Source: Planctomycetota bacterium
Lineage (GTDB): Bacteria; Planctomycetota; Planctomycetia; Pirellulales; Thermoguttaceae
Length of the DNA stretch: 15,890 bases
Direction of reading: 5' to 3'
Assembly (NCBI GenBank): GCA_015661985.1
Contig: DQVB01000368.1
Span: 1 to 15,890 of the forward strand
The position numbers and the translations under genes were made by a program. The notes below the pieces were generated by a model. That model worked only from the letters and a program-made list of their open reading frames with translations, searched no databases and was not told the DNA's origin. Shown piece after piece: positions 15,264 to 15,890 of this stretch (its first letter is position 1; each line of letters starts with the position of its first letter).

Positions 15264-15890
15264 ATGAGCAACGAAGAGCGAAGACAGCCACAGTTGGCGG
15301 ACGATGGTTCCGTCCCCAGGGGGGAAAGCGGCGATGCCGAGACCCAACCGGACGAACAGGCCGACGCCGGCGGTTGCGACAGCACCCAGCTGGCCCCCAC
15401 AGCCGAATCAGGGCCGAACGTCCCGGCCGAGGCTTCCCAAGCCAGCGGTGGCGGCCCGAAGGAGGCCCCAGCGCCGGAGACGGAGGTGGACGGCGGCACT
15501 GGCGAAGATCAACCCCAGCGCAAACCCGCAGGGCTGCGGGTGCGGGGACGGACCATCTTGATCGGTTCCCAGCGGGACCCGGCCGCCTATCGCCCCAAGC
15601 CAAAACGCGACTGGATCCCGGTCGACGCCGGCAGTAGACGGCCCCGGAAGCGCACGGGCGAGGCGCCCCAAACGGAGCAGCCGGAACCCGGTACACAAGT
15701 GACGGGGGAAGCTGCCCGCGGCCCCGCAGCGCCCGCCGGGCCCGGTGCGGTTGATACCAAGACCGATCGCGAGGAAAGGGAGCCGTCGAGCCCGGGCCCC
15801 AGCGAATCCCAGGTGATGGGGGCGGGCCCCAGCGAATCCCAGGTGATGGGGGCGGGCCCCAGCGAATCCCAGGTGATGGGGGCGGGCCCC
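15264..15890 (+). CDS. Unrecognised low-complexity protein with decapeptide tandem repeats (partial, 3' end outside window)
   Basis: The frame is open for 209 codons and leaves the window. I do not recognise the family. The first 85 residues are acidic and rich in Gly, Ala, Pro, Glu and Gln, and look disordered. A basic, more ordered-looking core follows at about 90-130: LRVRGRTILIGSQRDPAAYR, then KPKRDWIPVD and RRPRKR. A second disordered stretch follows, and from residue 178 the decapeptide GPSESQVMGA repeats. There is no signal peptide or membrane segment, so a cytoplasmic location is likely; the basic core could bind nucleic acid, which is a guess. AAGGA lies 8 nt before ATG 15264. An in-frame ATG at 15240 is possible but has no ribosome site. 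Its own promoter lies just upstream. Confidence 0.72.
   Translation, partial: MSNEERRQPQLADDGSVPRGESGDAETQPDEQADAGGCDSTQLAPTAESGPNVPAEASQASGGGPKEAPAPETEVDGGTGEDQPQRKPAGLRVRGRTILIGSQRDPAAYRPKPKRDWIPVDAGSRRPRKRTGEAPQTEQPEPGTQVTGEAARGPAAPAGPGAVDTKTDREEREPSSPGPSESQVMGAGPSESQVMGAGPSESQVMGAGP
15795..15890 (+). repeat. Perfect 30-bp tandem repeat (3.2 copies, continues past the window)
   Basis: The 30-bp unit, beginning GGCCCCAGCGAATCCC, is repeated identically at 15795-15824, 15825-15854 and 15855-15884, with the first six bases of a fourth at 15885-15890. It keeps the reading frame and encodes GPSESQVMGA. The lack of any silent difference suggests recent expansion or an assembly artefact. Confidence 0.92.

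Noticed and set aside
15794..15890. Tandem repeats as a CRISPR array
   Set aside because: Units are directly contiguous with no spacers and keep an open reading frame, so this is a coding minisatellite.

Overview
The window is about 15.9 kb of GC-rich DNA from a bacterium that looks like a planctomycete, perhaps of the Pirellulales/Thermoguttaceae type. This lineage call is an inference. It rests on the gene mix: a Tat-exported Gfo/Idh/MocA oxidoreductase, a secreted ThuA-like protein, a secreted GH95 glycosidase, an archaeal-type phosphoglycerate mutase, a short DksA/TraR zinc protein and a long-form threonine synthase. No rRNA or tRNA gene was found to fix the taxonomy.

Layout, left to right. 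The 5' part of a minus-strand cofactor-independent phosphoglycerate mutase (apgM) runs off the left edge. A divergent intergenic region follows, then a Nudix hydrolase (+), a Tat-signal oxidoreductase (+), panB (-, convergent with it), serA (+, divergent from panB) and a DUF368/PopT membrane protein (-, convergent with serA across an inverted-repeat spacer). Next come a ThuA-like secreted protein (+, divergent from popT), a decayed transposase (-), a DksA/TraR-type regulator (-), threonine synthase (+), dapB (+), a secreted GH95 alpha-L-fucosidase-type enzyme (+) and the 5' part of an unrecognised low-complexity protein (+). That last gene enters a perfect 30-bp tandem repeat and is cut by the right edge.

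The genes appear mostly monocistronic. Spacers are 100-430 bp, and several genes have a readable promoter of the form TTGACC/TTGACA, 17 bp, TAnnnT. Core biosynthesis (serine, pantothenate, threonine, lysine/cell wall, glycolysis) is interleaved with exported proteins typical of polysaccharide-degrading planctomycetes. panB, serA, thrC and dapB are linked only loosely, through 3-phosphoglycerate and aspartate-family metabolism.

I do not see a defence island, CRISPR array, integrated phage or obvious novel gene system. The points most worth a second look are: the translation start of thrC, where an 11-codon leader ORF ends in an in-frame TGA just before a well-spaced AUU; the terminal protein with its identical decapeptide repeats; the hairpin-rich DNA between the divergent dksA-like and thrC promoters; and the long inverted repeat between serA and popT.
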